64,000 nt of DNA from Dipteris shenzhenensis (Eukaryota; Polypodiophyta; Polypodiopsida; Gleicheniales): NCBI GenBank assembly GCA_047967505.1, contig CM106541.1; one strand, written 5' to 3'. The notes under the pieces are model-generated. The model did not search any database. It was not told the DNA's origin and worked only from the letters and a program-made list of their open reading frames with translations. Of the stretch, positions 24,215 to 35,398 are shown piece after piece (the first letter of the stretch is position 1; every line of letters starts with the position of its first letter). The position numbers were made by a program, and so were the translations under genes.

Positions 24215-25740
24215 TGTTAAGATTTACTAATGAATTCCAAGTAAATGTGTACCTTTAACCCTTATCAAGGTTTAGGCATGGTTATGGTAACCATGAATAT
24301 AGCACAAATTTTATATGAGACTCTTGCTATAATGCTCTTGGCTAGTTCTCATTGCCTTAGCAAGTTCAAGATTCACATTAATTGTGTAAATAATTATGTA
24401 TGTCAACCAAGCTAGAACTAACTAGTTCACAATCACTATCATGTGCTTCAACTGTGGGAAATTCCATGATTTTCAAATACGTAATGGACAAATTATTCTT
24501 CCCAAAAAGGAAAAAAACCATTGCGGTCCAACCCAAGCAAAGATCATCTCATAGACCACTACCCTTGTTCAAGGTCAAGCTAAGGTTGGGGAGGGGGCGC
24601 TGGCAAGAAATGGGGCAAGGGATGTCAAATAATCAATTCTTACAACAAAAGAGTGTTTTTTTTCTGTGAAGTTTTCTTTCCCTAATGCAACAAAATTTTA
24701 TTTCACTTTGCCCTCAGGACATTCACCGATTTCTCCATTCCTTCCATGATCTCTTATCGATAAGTTTTAAATAGGGACAAACTTGGTAGAATGCTAGATC
24801 CTATCATGGTTTGAATCCCCACAAATTTGGTTTTCCATGGGCTACTCTATTCCAACATACTCATGATGCACTCCAATTGAATGGTTAGATTAGTTTAGGA
24901 TTTTAAAAATGGAGAAATCCATAGAAAAGGTAGTCCATGGGACCAGACCTGGTAGGACTATAGATCCTATTAGGTTGTATATTCACATCAAGTTTTTCCA
25001 CATTTGTGTGAATATAGACCAATATGCTAATGATGCACCCTAATTAACTAAGTGGGCCTAGAATCAAAGAATAGCACCATCCATACAAATGTAGATGCGC
25101 ATAGACTCAAATAGGAGAACAATAAGTAGGATGATGGGTCCATAATATTCTTTGTTTTTTTAGACTTCTAGTTTCAAAAAAAATGGAGTGTATCCTCAAA
25201 TGTGTTATGTGTAGTGCAACATTCCACACCCCTTAAAGAAAATGTTGTCAATTGGTTCTCTCCTTTGGTTTGTGAAAAGATCAACTAGTAGCATTTTTAA
25301 TGAAGAATCACTTGCATATATATGCACAACAAAATGTTGCAACTTTTTATATAATCCTAAATACATGCTTCAAATGTCAAAATAGAAATTTCAATGGTTT
25401 TATGATCAACATATTTTCAAGAGCAATATGTTGTGTCATACTACAAGTTTGAATGTGTAGATCAATTTTGGCCCAAAGTCTATTATAATCCATTAAGACA
25501 TGTAATAATTTATGGCTCAAGAAAGTTATTCGTATCTAAAACATTTCCTAAAACTCACAAACAATGGCTACAATAGATCATAGTTTAGATGTCTCACTAT
25601 ATTAGCACTAGAACTCAATGTGTTAGAACACCTCTTAAGGTCCAACAAAGATCCTAATATAACAATATTCACCCATGTAGTTACTTGTGAAAAGAGATAC
25701 ATATAACAAAAATCTATTTATAGGAAGCTATTTAAAGCCA
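24215..25740. other. AT-rich, nothing recognised
   Basis: No ORF or motif of note on either strand. Confidence 0.5.
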
Positions 25741-25744
25741 ATGT

Positions 25745-26210
25745 GACAGTCACACTTTCTTGGTGCAACCATTGCAACAAATTCTCGAACATACCTCAAG
25801 ATTTAGAGCTAATTTATATTTTTATAGCTTTGTCTTCTAGTGTTGAATCCTCTGGCCGGCCAGAGGCGCGAAGTCGTTCATTCTCATTCTACAAGGTGAT
25901 GGTTAGAGCTCGTCGCTCCTATGAGCATCTGGATTTTTCATTCATAACCATCCTGGTGCTTTTTGCGTACTTTTCTTCGGCTTGTTCAAGTCACTCCTCT
26001 ACTGTTGTGAGGCTGGATTCTGATTTTGTCCAACTAGTCCATCATGGTTTGAACCAGGGATTCAACGTCATCCTTGAACTTCATGACGGTCACCTCCAAG
26101 TCCTTGACCTTTGCCTTGTACTCTTCTGCTCTATCCAAAAGGTTTTCCCAGTGGCTTGCATAGTGATCATGAGCATATGGCTCTCATGTGCCCTAACTTG
26201 AACATATAGT
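25745..26210 (-). pseudogene. Coiled-coil protein fragment, family unknown
   Basis: Minus-strand reading gives heptad-like segments such as HWENLLDRAEEYKAKVKDLE followed by VTVMKFKDDVESLVQTMMD, then (other frame) LEQAEEKYAKSTRMVMNEK. It is interrupted by stops. It may be the C-terminal part of the unit starting at 28,173. A 152-codon plus-strand ORF over the same bases is its shadow. Confidence 0.4.
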
Positions 26211-28173
26211 AGAGAGGAGGATAGCTGGGTGGCATGCTCCTACATTCGTTGTAAAATGGTATGAAGTATGTGAGGGAGCTGGGCCATGGCATCAAGGATT
26301 TGGAGCTCCATATTGTCTGCCCTTGATAGTTATTCTATGAACATCATGTTGTATCCACCGGTTGCTCTATATTCCGACATGGTGCAAAATTGTAGAGCCT
26401 CTGTTAGCCCCGCCTAGAGACAAGAAGATGTGCCGATGGCAAAGGAAGATGGCTCCCGGGCATGGATGGGAGCGATGGCGGTAGCTTGGGTAGTGGACGA
26501 GGTGGGAGGAACTTATTCTCCCCTAGGGTGAAGGCTAGTATCAACTGTATCTACCCCTTGGAAAATGTCTACATCAATGGGGGCCTGAATCGTCTGCTTT
26601 CCTTTTGACTGGGGGTTGGATGCCTCAAGACATCTTTGTCTGTCTAGCACTTGGCAATCTTCGTATTGTTCCCTTGCTTGTCCTTCGATTGGCTATTGGT
26701 TAGGGCCGGTTGATGAAGTCGTGCCTTTGCTAAGCCTGTGTCTCTTGGGATCGGACATCACTGGCTCTTCTTTTGCATGGATCACCCTTGTGGCTTCTTT
26801 GTCGGCTAGCCCAAATCTGACCGATGGCTTCTATTCTAGCATATGGTAGATGACTAGCATATAGAGCATCGGGTTGCCCAAGACATCTCCATGTGTTTTC
26901 AAGTCCTCCCTCATATATGCACAGAAATAATCTGCCCAGTTTGTGATCTAAGGTTCTGCAAGCCTGGTGAGGATATTTGGCACTATAGCCTGTGGTGGTC
27001 CATATGCTTGACTTGTGTTAGCAGCTTTAGCCCCCGTGCATATTTCTCTAGCTGAAGGACTGTGAGTTCAGAGAAATTGATCCTACTTTTGCTCTTCTTT
27101 ATATCGTAGTTGTAGATATTGTTGAGGGGCTCATCGAGTCTCTTTTCTTTTAGTGCATATACTTGTCCCTAACCACCAGTAAACCAAAGGCAGCCTGCAC
27201 TAAATCCACATTCAAGTGGTGGAAGTAGGAGGTTATCTTGGAGTACGTTGGAGTATGCATGCATGGGTATTTGTGTTGTACATGCTAATGAACTCTCTGA
27301 GAAACTTCATATTGAGGTAGCAAGGCAGACAATCTGTTACTGGCTTTAAGCCTGTGGTTACCAATGCATCTTGTACCTCTGGATCCTTGAGGGCTTGGTA
27401 TGCTGCTGCATTGGGAAATAGAGCATATAGTCCCAACCCTCATAGACAAACTTGGAGTGTATGGCTCAGCCATTTAATTGCTAGATCCATCCTCATAGAG
27501 CGGAGAGTACTTGAGTGTCCTGACAACCTTGTACTTGCCCTAGGCTGGTGTTGGTGTACACTTCCTAGATGGCCCTCGCCACATGCTTGCTTTGTTGCGG
27601 CTTGGAACGTTGTCTTTAGTGTGGGCTTGGGGTGCTTTCGAATACCTCCCTCCTTCCTTGGTGCAAGATTCAGAGGCATACGTGCAATGGATGAGGGTTT
27701 TGGAAATGATATTTTTATCAGGCAAGTTCCTGATGCAAATACCATACCATCCTGTGCCAGAGCACACATTGCATCTCTCATTCGAGGGGAAAGACCTACG
27801 TAAAAGGGAGAATCGGGAAAAAAACTTCTAGACAACAAAGATTTGATGTGGCAAATTAACTAAAAACATAAAACATAGAAGACGGGGCGGAGGCTACTGC
27901 TACTACTGTTGGCTCTTGAGTGGTCTGTTGATTAATGATCTCTTACTCAATTTGGAGTTTGGCTGCAGGGATATTGAAAGGAATCCGTATGGATACTGAG
28001 GGGGTGCTCTAGGACTCAGATTGACCAGCGGGTGACAGATTAACAAGTAATGCATCCTAGGGGTGTAGGCCGAGTTCTTGCTCAAATTCATAGAATTCAT
28101 TATCAAGATCCATTGGAAAGAAGGAAGATAGGTGAGCAAGCAATGAATCAGTAGAGGAGGAGTTAGAAGACAT
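26211..28173 (-). pseudogene. Decayed ORF unit of unknown function behind a TATA box
   Basis: From an ATG at 28,173 the minus strand reads MSSNSSSTDSLLAHLSSFFP, then an acidic MDLDNEFYEFEQELGL, then a stop. Further left, coding-like segments in changing frames include GLSPRMRDAMCALAQDGMVF with ASGTCLIKISFPKP (about 27,790-27,690) and AYQALKDPEVQDALVTTGLK (about 27,400). I recognise no family. It could be an extra ORF of the gypsy element to its right, the first ORF of another element, or a host gene fragment. Confidence 0.35.
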
Positions 28174-28293
28174 TCAACGGCTATTTTGAAGGCAGCTTGG
28201 AAATTGGGATGATTGCAAGAACCTTTAGAATTTCAAGAAGAAAACTGATAGAGTTTTGCTGGTTTTGCTAAAGCGACAATCCGAGGGGATAGG

Positions 28294-28325
28294 GGGTCCT
28301 TTTATAGTTTTCAGTATCCCATCAA
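28294..28325 (-). promoter_or_regulatory. TATA-box promoter block shared with 36,850-36,880
   Basis: The minus strand reads GGGATACTGAAAACTATAAAAG. The block at 36.86 kb reads GGGATAGAAAACTATAAAAG. In both places an ATG with a similar downstream peptide follows about 130-140 bp away. They are probably homologous LTR U3/R promoters of one gypsy family. Confidence 0.6.
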
Positions 28326-29340
28326 CTAGGGGGATAGTGGTATGATGCCGACCCAGTAGGATCAGAGATTGGCAATGATCCGGTGGGATAGAAAAGAATG
28401 GCGATGATCTGGTAGGATGGATAGGGCACCTAGTCAGAGGCTTGCTAGTATTACACTGATCGGCCGAATAGGTGGCTAAGGCACCAACCTAGAGGGATAG
28501 CTGGCTAAGGAATATGGGTGCCAGTTAGGTATGAATTTGGAGTCTAATATTTATTTGACCTGTTGAGGGAGTTGGGATATGCTTAGGGTGCTGCCAAGGA
28601 TATGGAATGTTGGCAGAGAGACCTAGCAATGTGGCAGTGGAGACTTGTGAGGTCAGCATGCCCTAATGCATAAATGCACCAGTTGTATTCATCTAATGCT
28701 GACCTTAATTGTGTGGGTGCGTAATGATTGATAAGGACTTGTGAGTTGTTGGTGCTTATTCGTGATTGCTTGTTCGTGATATGCCTACCGCATAGGCTCA
28801 CCTAACCTAGATGCACACCTGATATAGTTGATGTTATGTTGATGGGCAGAGTTGAGTTCCAAGTAGCATACTTTGTCATTAGCCAGGTAGAGCATGTGTT
28901 GATCTTGCTCATCAGCCTAGTTGTAAGTGGTGGATCAGCACTGTTGTGTTGTCATTGATGATCATTCTTGGGAACAAAGCACGTATGTTTTTGTGTGTCT
29001 GCACCCGTTGCAGAGGCAGGTTCTTGTGGTACTGTGGCTTTCATCTTGGCAGTGGAAGTAGGGCTAGACAACACTATAGGTGTTTCCCTTGGCATGAAAC
29101 TTCCGACGACTATCACATAGGCTTTGAGGGAGGTTCTTGTTTACCTTTCTTGCTTTTAGGGGTCGGTTCTTATGTTGCTCCTTGGATGGCTTTGCTGACT
29201 TTCTGCTTGAGCAGTACTACCCGTGGTATCATGGCACTTGCTCTAAGCGGCCTTGTTCATTCTCAAATACAGGTAGATTCTTATGGGACAGCATCAGGAA
29301 TTGACGCAGGTTCTTGTGTTACTACCTCAGGAATCCAATT
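28326..29340 (-). other. LTR/3'-region of gypsy element D, no domain recognised
   Basis: Lies between the D post-protease linker and the TATA block. Repeated GATCCGGTGGGATAG-like words near 28,350-28,440 resemble U3 repeats. Boundaries are not defined. Confidence 0.35.
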
Positions 29341-30125
29341 GCCGTGAGCTCTTGGATTCTGAAGTTTCAGGACCAAATACTCACCAAATATAATGTTTTC
29401 CTTGGTAGTAGCCTTGGGCCTCCAAGAGCTTCCTTGCGATCCATCTTGCGATCCAACGTGGGTGAGCATTCTACACTTGGAGAATTGGCAATTGCTAGTG
29501 TGGCAATTGATATCGTCAGACTTTGCTCTTCAAGGGGCGAGGAGGGGTTGGAAACCTTTCCACGATTTTGGAAATCCAAAATTGTTGCCCGCCATAGTAG
29601 TAGCATTGCGCACAGAGGACGTCCTTGTGCACCCATTGTTCACGAGACATTCGAGTCCTGTTCATGGGAATGGGCTTGGGAATAAGAGGCATAAGAGTAG
29701 TTGGCATCGAAGGTTCACCTTCATTGTGGTTAGGGTAATGACCCTGAGCAAGGTGGGGGTGGAAGTCTTTGTTGCAACAGTGAATGGGGGGGTGGGATGT
29801 CTCCAGAGATTCGGGAGGACGTCCTTGTGCACCCATTGTTCACGAGACATTTGAGTCCTGTTCATGGGAATGGGCTTGGGAAGAAGAGGCAAAAGAGTAG
29901 TTGGCATTGAAGGTTCACCTTCATTGTGGTTATTGTAAAGGTCGAGGTGGAACTCTTTCTTGCGACAATGAATGGGGGGGTGGGATGTCTTCGGAGCTTC
30001 GGGATTATCCTCCTCCAAAATTGCCTTACCCTTTGAATGTGGTTGCACTGTAGGGGAAGCAATGTCCTCTTTACAGTGTGGGATCATTGAGGTATGGCCA
30101 CCACTGATTGCAAGAGTGGATGTAA
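29341..30125 (-). pseudogene. Low-complexity linker ORF downstream of D protease-like domain
   Basis: Minus-strand frames carry Pro-, Thr- and Ser-rich peptide with recurring QEP words (PQEPAS, TQEPAS). A similar QEP-rich linker follows the equivalent domain in element B near 37.1-37.3 kb. It contains a 200-bp tandem duplication (29,616-29,815 and 29,816-30,004) around GGACGTCCTTGTGCACCC. The unit is not a multiple of three, so the second copy shifts the frame. Confidence 0.5.
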
Positions 30126-30430
30126 GCACTCTCCAGTCGATTTAGCAATTGATGGAATCGCACCATGTTCTCCCAAGGATCATCTATTTGTCTGACGCTT
30201 TTATGGGAAGAACATAAAATCGAGTATCTACTAGCACATGGCAAGCAATAGTTAGTTTCAAATCCACATAACACAATGTATTTAAAATTTGGTTGTTAAT
30301 GACCCAAACTAAAGTGCCATTGAGGTTTAGCGGTACCTTTAGCACTTCCCATACCTCACAGGAGATGAAATTATTATGACTCGATCTTGGATCCACAAGT
30401 GCCTTCACCCTTGTACTGGGACCCTACAAA
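30126..30430 (-). pseudogene. Retropepsin-like domain downstream of integrase (element D)
   Basis: Reads VKALVDPRSSHNNFISCEVW, then LVWVINNQILNTLCYVDLKL, FYVLPIKASDK and ILGRTW. This follows the layout of LTR-retrotransposon aspartic proteases (D-[ST]-G-x-x-x-[HN]-N-F-I-S ... flap ... VILGMDWL), but the catalytic DSG/DTG reads DPR. A homologous segment sits in the same place in element B. The protease of such elements normally precedes RT, so this second copy is unusual. It may be a non-catalytic fold. Confidence 0.6.
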
Positions 30431-30690
30431 TAAATACTCAACCTAGCCGTATCTATTGTTAATTCATCAGTCAGGCCTAGGTGTTCTACTGTAGCCTTAA
30501 ATAGAGCCATTTGTTTCTTTTGCTTGATTTTAGCATTATGTATCTTGGCCTCTTTAATAGCCAGGCGTTTCATTCGCGCTACCTTGGCCTTGATATCTTT
30601 CTCTTGGTTATGGCCTCAAGAGTCTAAAGAGTGAGGGGACCATAATATCTTTGCAGTTTGCTAACCATTGAGGTAGCCGTCCATCTCGAC
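30431..30690 (-). pseudogene. Basic spacer between integrase and retropepsin-like domain (D)
   Basis: Coding-like Lys-rich peptide including KVARMKRLAIKEAKIHNAKI and FKATVEHLGLTDELTID, continuous with the following domain. It suggests that both belong to one polyprotein. Confidence 0.5.
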
Positions 30691-31140
30691 CCTGTCTAGG
30701 GTGGCAATTCTACATGCGCCTTGTGGAGTGATCTCCAATATGCGGTAGGGACCCATGCCCTATATTTAAGTTTGTGCTTGGTGTTGCGGACGCTATAGAG
30801 GAGTGCTAAGTCTCCTTCTTTTGGGTCCTTGTTCTTGAGATTGCGGTCGAACAATTTTTTGCACCTCGTCTTCTCCACTTGAAGGTAGTACGTTTGCGCA
30901 ATCTTATCTCATCTACCCATTCAAGGTCAGTTAGGCACTCAGCTTAAGCATTTTTTATGAGTCTCTCCTTAGTTGCAACACATAGGCTGGGGCTACTACG
31001 TACTCCATTGTCATAACTTCCTCGACCCTGAAGGCTAATAAGCTGAAGGGGGTACAGTTGGTTGCCACTTTGTATGACGTTTGGTAGGCTCACATGCTGC
31101 AGTGAACTTGTGCTCCTAGTCAGTACGATTGGAACGTCTC
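30691..31140 (-). pseudogene. Gypsy integrase C-terminal region (element D)
   Basis: Segments YKVATNCTPFSLLAFRVEEV, KLFDRNLKNKDPKEGDLALL and GMGPYRILEITPQGACRIATL match the end of a Ty3/gypsy integrase and its C-terminal SH3-like fold. The catalytic core is missing. At about 31,130 the sequence switches abruptly to copia coding sequence. Confidence 0.8.
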
Positions 31141-32340
31141 AACACTTGCTCACCATGAGCATCTTGCTGTCCCTACTGATTTTCCTGCATAACTTGAGGT
31201 TGTCCACCTAGATGTGGCTCTCCCACCTCACGATCTATGGGCTGTCCATGCCCTGCATCATGTGGAACAAGTTGTGCATGCCTCTCATATGGTCATTGTC
31301 CATCCTCTTGAAACACCACTCTGTGTATCTCAACAATCTTTTCTGGCTTCTTGTGCATCTTGTCCTCATTAAAGATAATATCATGGCTGCGTACTATCTT
31401 CCTGGCCTCTGGATCCCACAATTGGTATCCCATCTCGCCTGAATCACCATATCCAAGAAAAATGCACTTCCTTGACTTTAGATCAAGCTTGCTACGTTTT
31501 TCCTTAGGGATATGAACATAAGCTTCACAGCGAAATACACGAAGATGCCCATAAGATGGTGGCTTGCCTGACCAAATCTCTTCAGGCACTTTCCCATCTA
31601 GTGCCTTGCTAGGTGATCTATTAATAAGATGTACTGCTGTCTTGATAGACTCAGCCCAAAAGCCATGAGGTAGACTGGCATTAGAAAGCATGCTTATATT
31701 CCTTTCTTGAATAGTTCTATTCATCTTCTCAGCAACCCCATTCTGAGAAGGATTCTCAGGAGTAGTCAACTCCCACTTGATGCCACGTAGCTCACAAAAA
31801 TTCTTAAATGCATGAGAGGTATACTCTCCTCCATTATCAGTGCGCGCAAGAATTTGAGCTTCTTGCCCGACTGATTTTCAGTAAATGCTAAGAACTTTTG
31901 AAATGCATCAAAGGCATCACTCTTCTTCCGAAGAGAATAGACCCACACTTTCCGTGTAGCATCATCAATGAAAGTAGCAAACTAAGAAGCACCACCCAAT
32001 GAGACAGTAGGCATAGGTCCACATACATCACTGTGAACCAACTCCAACGGTTCAAGCCTCTTCTTGCCCAAAGATTTTTTATGTGAAGACCATGTTTGCT
32101 TCCCAGACATGCAATGCTCAGACATGCTAAAATCTGAAAAATTAAACACGGGAACATACTGCAAACCAGAAAGTATCTTCATTCCTGTCATGCTCATGTG
32201 TCCCAACTGACGATGCCACAAAGAGACGGATGGCTGCTCGGTCACATTGATCACATTATCTCTTATGCCTGACACATGCATTGAGTATAACGTTCCATGC
32301 TTGGAACCTCTTGCAATCACAAGTGACCCTTTGCTAATTT
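31141..32340 (-). pseudogene. Copia integrase and post-integrase region
   Basis: Minus strand: GAG-pre-integrase LWHRQLGHMSMTGMKILSGL with EHCMSGKQ (one Zn-binding Cys replaced by Ser), then LVHSDVCGPM (first catalytic Asp), FIDDATRKVWVYSLRKKSDA, TDNGGEYTSHAF (second Asp), PENPSQNGVAEKMNRTIQE (catalytic Glu), FWAESIKTAVHLINRSPSKA and FLGYGDSGEMGYQLWDPEAR. It ends with LRRSNRT, the start of the linker to RT. RT, RNase H and the 3' LTR are missing. Several frameshifts. Confidence 0.9.
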
Positions 32341-33640
32341 TTCATGTATTGTTGCCAAAAAATACATGATAGCCATCATCATCAAGCTGTCCCATACTTA
32401 TCAAGCTCTTTTTCAAATTTGGAACATGCCTAACATTCTTGAGTACAAATGTAGAACCATTAGGAAGAGACAAGTGGATATCTCCCACTCCAACAATGTC
32501 ACATGGATAATCATTTCCAAGTCTCACGGTTCCTTTCCTTCCTGCATCATGAATGATAAACCACTCCCTATGTGGAGTGACATGGAAAGATGCTCCTGAG
32601 TCTAGTATCCAATTCTGTGACAATGCATCATCACTAGTCACAAGAAAAGCATGCTCAAACATAGAGGCATAAAGAATGTCACCCTCATTACTATTATTAC
32701 TTATGGCATTCACTTCCTCTATATTGACCGTGGATTTCTCTTCCTTCTTGGGCTGCACATTAGCTTTGCCTTTGCCTTTATTGTTCTTCCATTTGTAGCA
32801 ATCCTTTTCGAAATGGCCTTTCTTCCCACAATTAGAAGCATTCCAAATCCTTTTAGCATGGGATTTTCCTCTAAATTTGCTTCTAGACTTGCTTGTATTT
32901 CTGTCGTGGTATTTCCCCCTGGAATATGACCTCCCTCTCACATTGAGAGCACTTGAACTTTTAGTTCCAGCATTGTTCTTTCTATTTACCTCCTCAATGA
33001 GAAGGCTACTCTCAACATCACTGCTTGTCAGGCCTCCTACATGGGCTAAATTGCTTATAGCAGTCCTAAAAGTGTCCCAACTTTCAGGAAGGGTGACCAA
33101 TAAGAACATTGCCTTAACTGAGTCATCAAAGGCAATTTTCTGAGCTCAAAGTTGACTGAAAATTGTGTTAAACTCATTTAAATGGCTAGACATTGAAGTC
33201 CCTTCTTCCATGCGAAGATCTATGAGCTTCTTCAGCCAATACACTTGACGAGCATGATCGTGGAGCGTGCAAGCTCATCCAATTCCTTCCACTCTTCATC
33301 ATCTTCCCAATCCTCTGGCTTTATGCCTTTGTGTTTTATAGGCTTTACTTGCTTCTTCTGCACCAGAACATTGTAGATTTGCTCCTTCCAATGGGAGAAG
33401 TTTGTGCCATCCAACTTCTCAATGTTAAACAATGCATTCTCTGATGCCAAAGCCATCACAATGGATGACAGAACAACCAGGATACACTGCACCAATGTAC
33501 CAAACTCAAGCCCAAAAAATATCAACTGCAATGACAACAGCCACACTGTCACCATCACAAATACATGTTCTGCTGTAAGTGACCTCAGGGCATCCCAAAA
33601 CCAGCCAATATCATTTGCACGGTAGCTCCGATGCAAAAAG
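32341..33640 (-). pseudogene. Copia gag and protease
   Basis: Gag starts at the ATG near 33,456 (MALASENALFNIEKLDGTNF), with a typical NYxxW-like SHWKEQIYNVL. It continues through LPESWDTFRTAISN to a zinc knuckle reading NASNCGKKGHFEKDC, where the first Cys of CCHC has become Ala. The protease follows in the same frame: NWILDSGASFHVTPHREWF has an intact DSGA, then GDIHLSLPNGSTFVLKNVRH. One frame break lies near 33,140-33,230. Its closest relative in the window is the relic at 4.7-5.9 kb. Confidence 0.9.
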
Positions 33641-35235
33641 TTTAAACATAAGAAATGTAGCTTGTAGAAAACTCTACAACTTCTCAGTTTATAGCAGGTC
33701 CAAAATTCTTACTGATTTTTTAAAATTTTCTGTTGAAAACAGCCACTTGCTCACTTTGTACTGCTGTCACAAGTTGCAGACCGCAACTCTCTGCTGTCTT
33801 TCAGGTCTAATAACTTTTGACATGATAATCCAGATCAGAAAACTTTCAAAAGCAAAGTTGTAGCCCTTGAAACAGTCTACAACTTTTCTGTTCAACTCAG
33901 ATTCTGAATCTTGACAGTTTGAGAGATGTTCTCTTCTGAAAGTGACATGTAAAGCATAAACCATGCATTGACTGTTACATCAAGAGCATAAACCACTTTC
34001 TGTAATTGCATACCAGAGAATAAAAAATGCCTTGCAAGTGCCCCCAAAATGCATTTACTGCATGTACTTGGCCTCACTGCATATGAGCATCCATTTAGGC
34101 ATCAAATATATGCATTTGCCACTCACCAAGCATCCAACTTAGTGCCCCAAAAGTGCCTGCACAAGTCAAAAATTGCTTTTGTTGCTCCAAAAGTTGCATT
34201 AGCTTCCAAATATGATAGGCAATGATGTAGTATTCACATCCAAGATTTGTGGTGCTTTCACATGCTATAGGTGACCTTCCAAAATGACAAAGCAAGGATT
34301 CCTGCAACAATTCCAGCCACTGTAGATGGCAATGTAGCGACTATGGTTTGTTCCCAAATGAACTTCTAGCTCCGTGGAAGGCTAGAATATATAGAAAACA
34401 ATTTTTAGAGCCTAATAGAGCTCAATTTGGAGCTTCCAATGTTGAAAAAGAACACTTTAACTGTACCGGACTGTCAAAAAACTGCTTGAAGAAATTTCCA
34501 GCCTGCTAGTGTGTGCTTAAAACTACCATTTATAACTCCTCCAAGCTTGCTACAATGCTCTGAATTGTCGATCAGGTGCCTAACTAGTATCCAAAGTTTG
34601 GGAAAATCTCAAACAAGCTTCCAGATGCAGGAAAGAAGCCCGCAACCATGTATACCAGAGATTTTTCAATTGCAGTTCTGTAGGAACAGCCTGTAGCATA
34701 GATAACTCATAGAACACAACTCATTACAGCCTGGTTTTGGATCATTCTAGGCTGGAGTTACTGCAAAAACTCTTCTTGTAGCAAGGCAAGCTGAAGAACA
34801 TCTTGTTTGCAGTAGAAAAGCTTGAGAACTCCTTGTGTACAGCTCAATTTTGTCCCTTGAGAGTTGAGAAGCAGTTCAACAAGCTTGTGGGAAGATAGAA
34901 TAGGATCCCGAGAGCTTTTCTAAAGCTTCTATAGTGAAAAACGAGCTGTTCTTGAAGAGGAAAAACTATCCTATGCTTCGCATTCCTCTTCAAGAAAACT
35001 GCCACGTAACAAAGATGAAGCTGCAGCTCACGAACGAAAACTCCACAAGTTTGTGGATGAGATCTCCACCGATGCACGGAAGTCTCTTGCAATCCTTGGC
35101 AATCTCCGTGGTGGCGATGTCCTCACCGACCTCGTTCTGCAAATGCCTCTCCCCCGGAGATCACCAAGTACATCGAAGGCAAAGAATGCTTTGCACCACC
35201 TAGTGCATTCTCTTCTCCATCTCTCCATACACCGT
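33641..35235 (-). other. Copia 5' leader (1.6 kb), non-coding
   Basis: Sequence between the primer-binding site and gag with no long ORF. Unusually long for a copia leader. Numerous CTTCTAC/AGTTTGAG-like words give a weakly repetitive look. Confidence 0.5.
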
Positions 35236-35398
35236 GAGCTCTGATACCAATTGATAGAGAGGAGTCTTATCGGAGAGCAACAAAGAAAGGGAGAACACCG
35301 AAATTGTGGGTGCTAACTCACCCAGATCAAGGTAAGCTCTTATTATGTATGTATGGTACAAAGGGGTATATACTAGGCCATTGGCCTTTACCCCAACA
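35236..35398 (-). repeat. Copia 5' LTR (147 bp) and iMet-tRNA primer-binding site
   Basis: On the minus strand the LTR runs from TGTTGGGGTAAAGGCC (35,398) to CTCTCTATCA (35,252). It is followed by TTGGTATCAGAGC (about 35,250-35,238), complementary to initiator-Met tRNA. The LTR interrupts gypsy element D right after its LYHMGKYGIM segment. Confidence 0.85.

Noticed and set aside
25743-26201. Plus-strand 152-codon ORF with hydrophobic segments, possible membrane protein
   Set aside because: The minus strand reads as coiled coil over the same bases; the hydrophobic plus-strand peptide is its antisense shadow.
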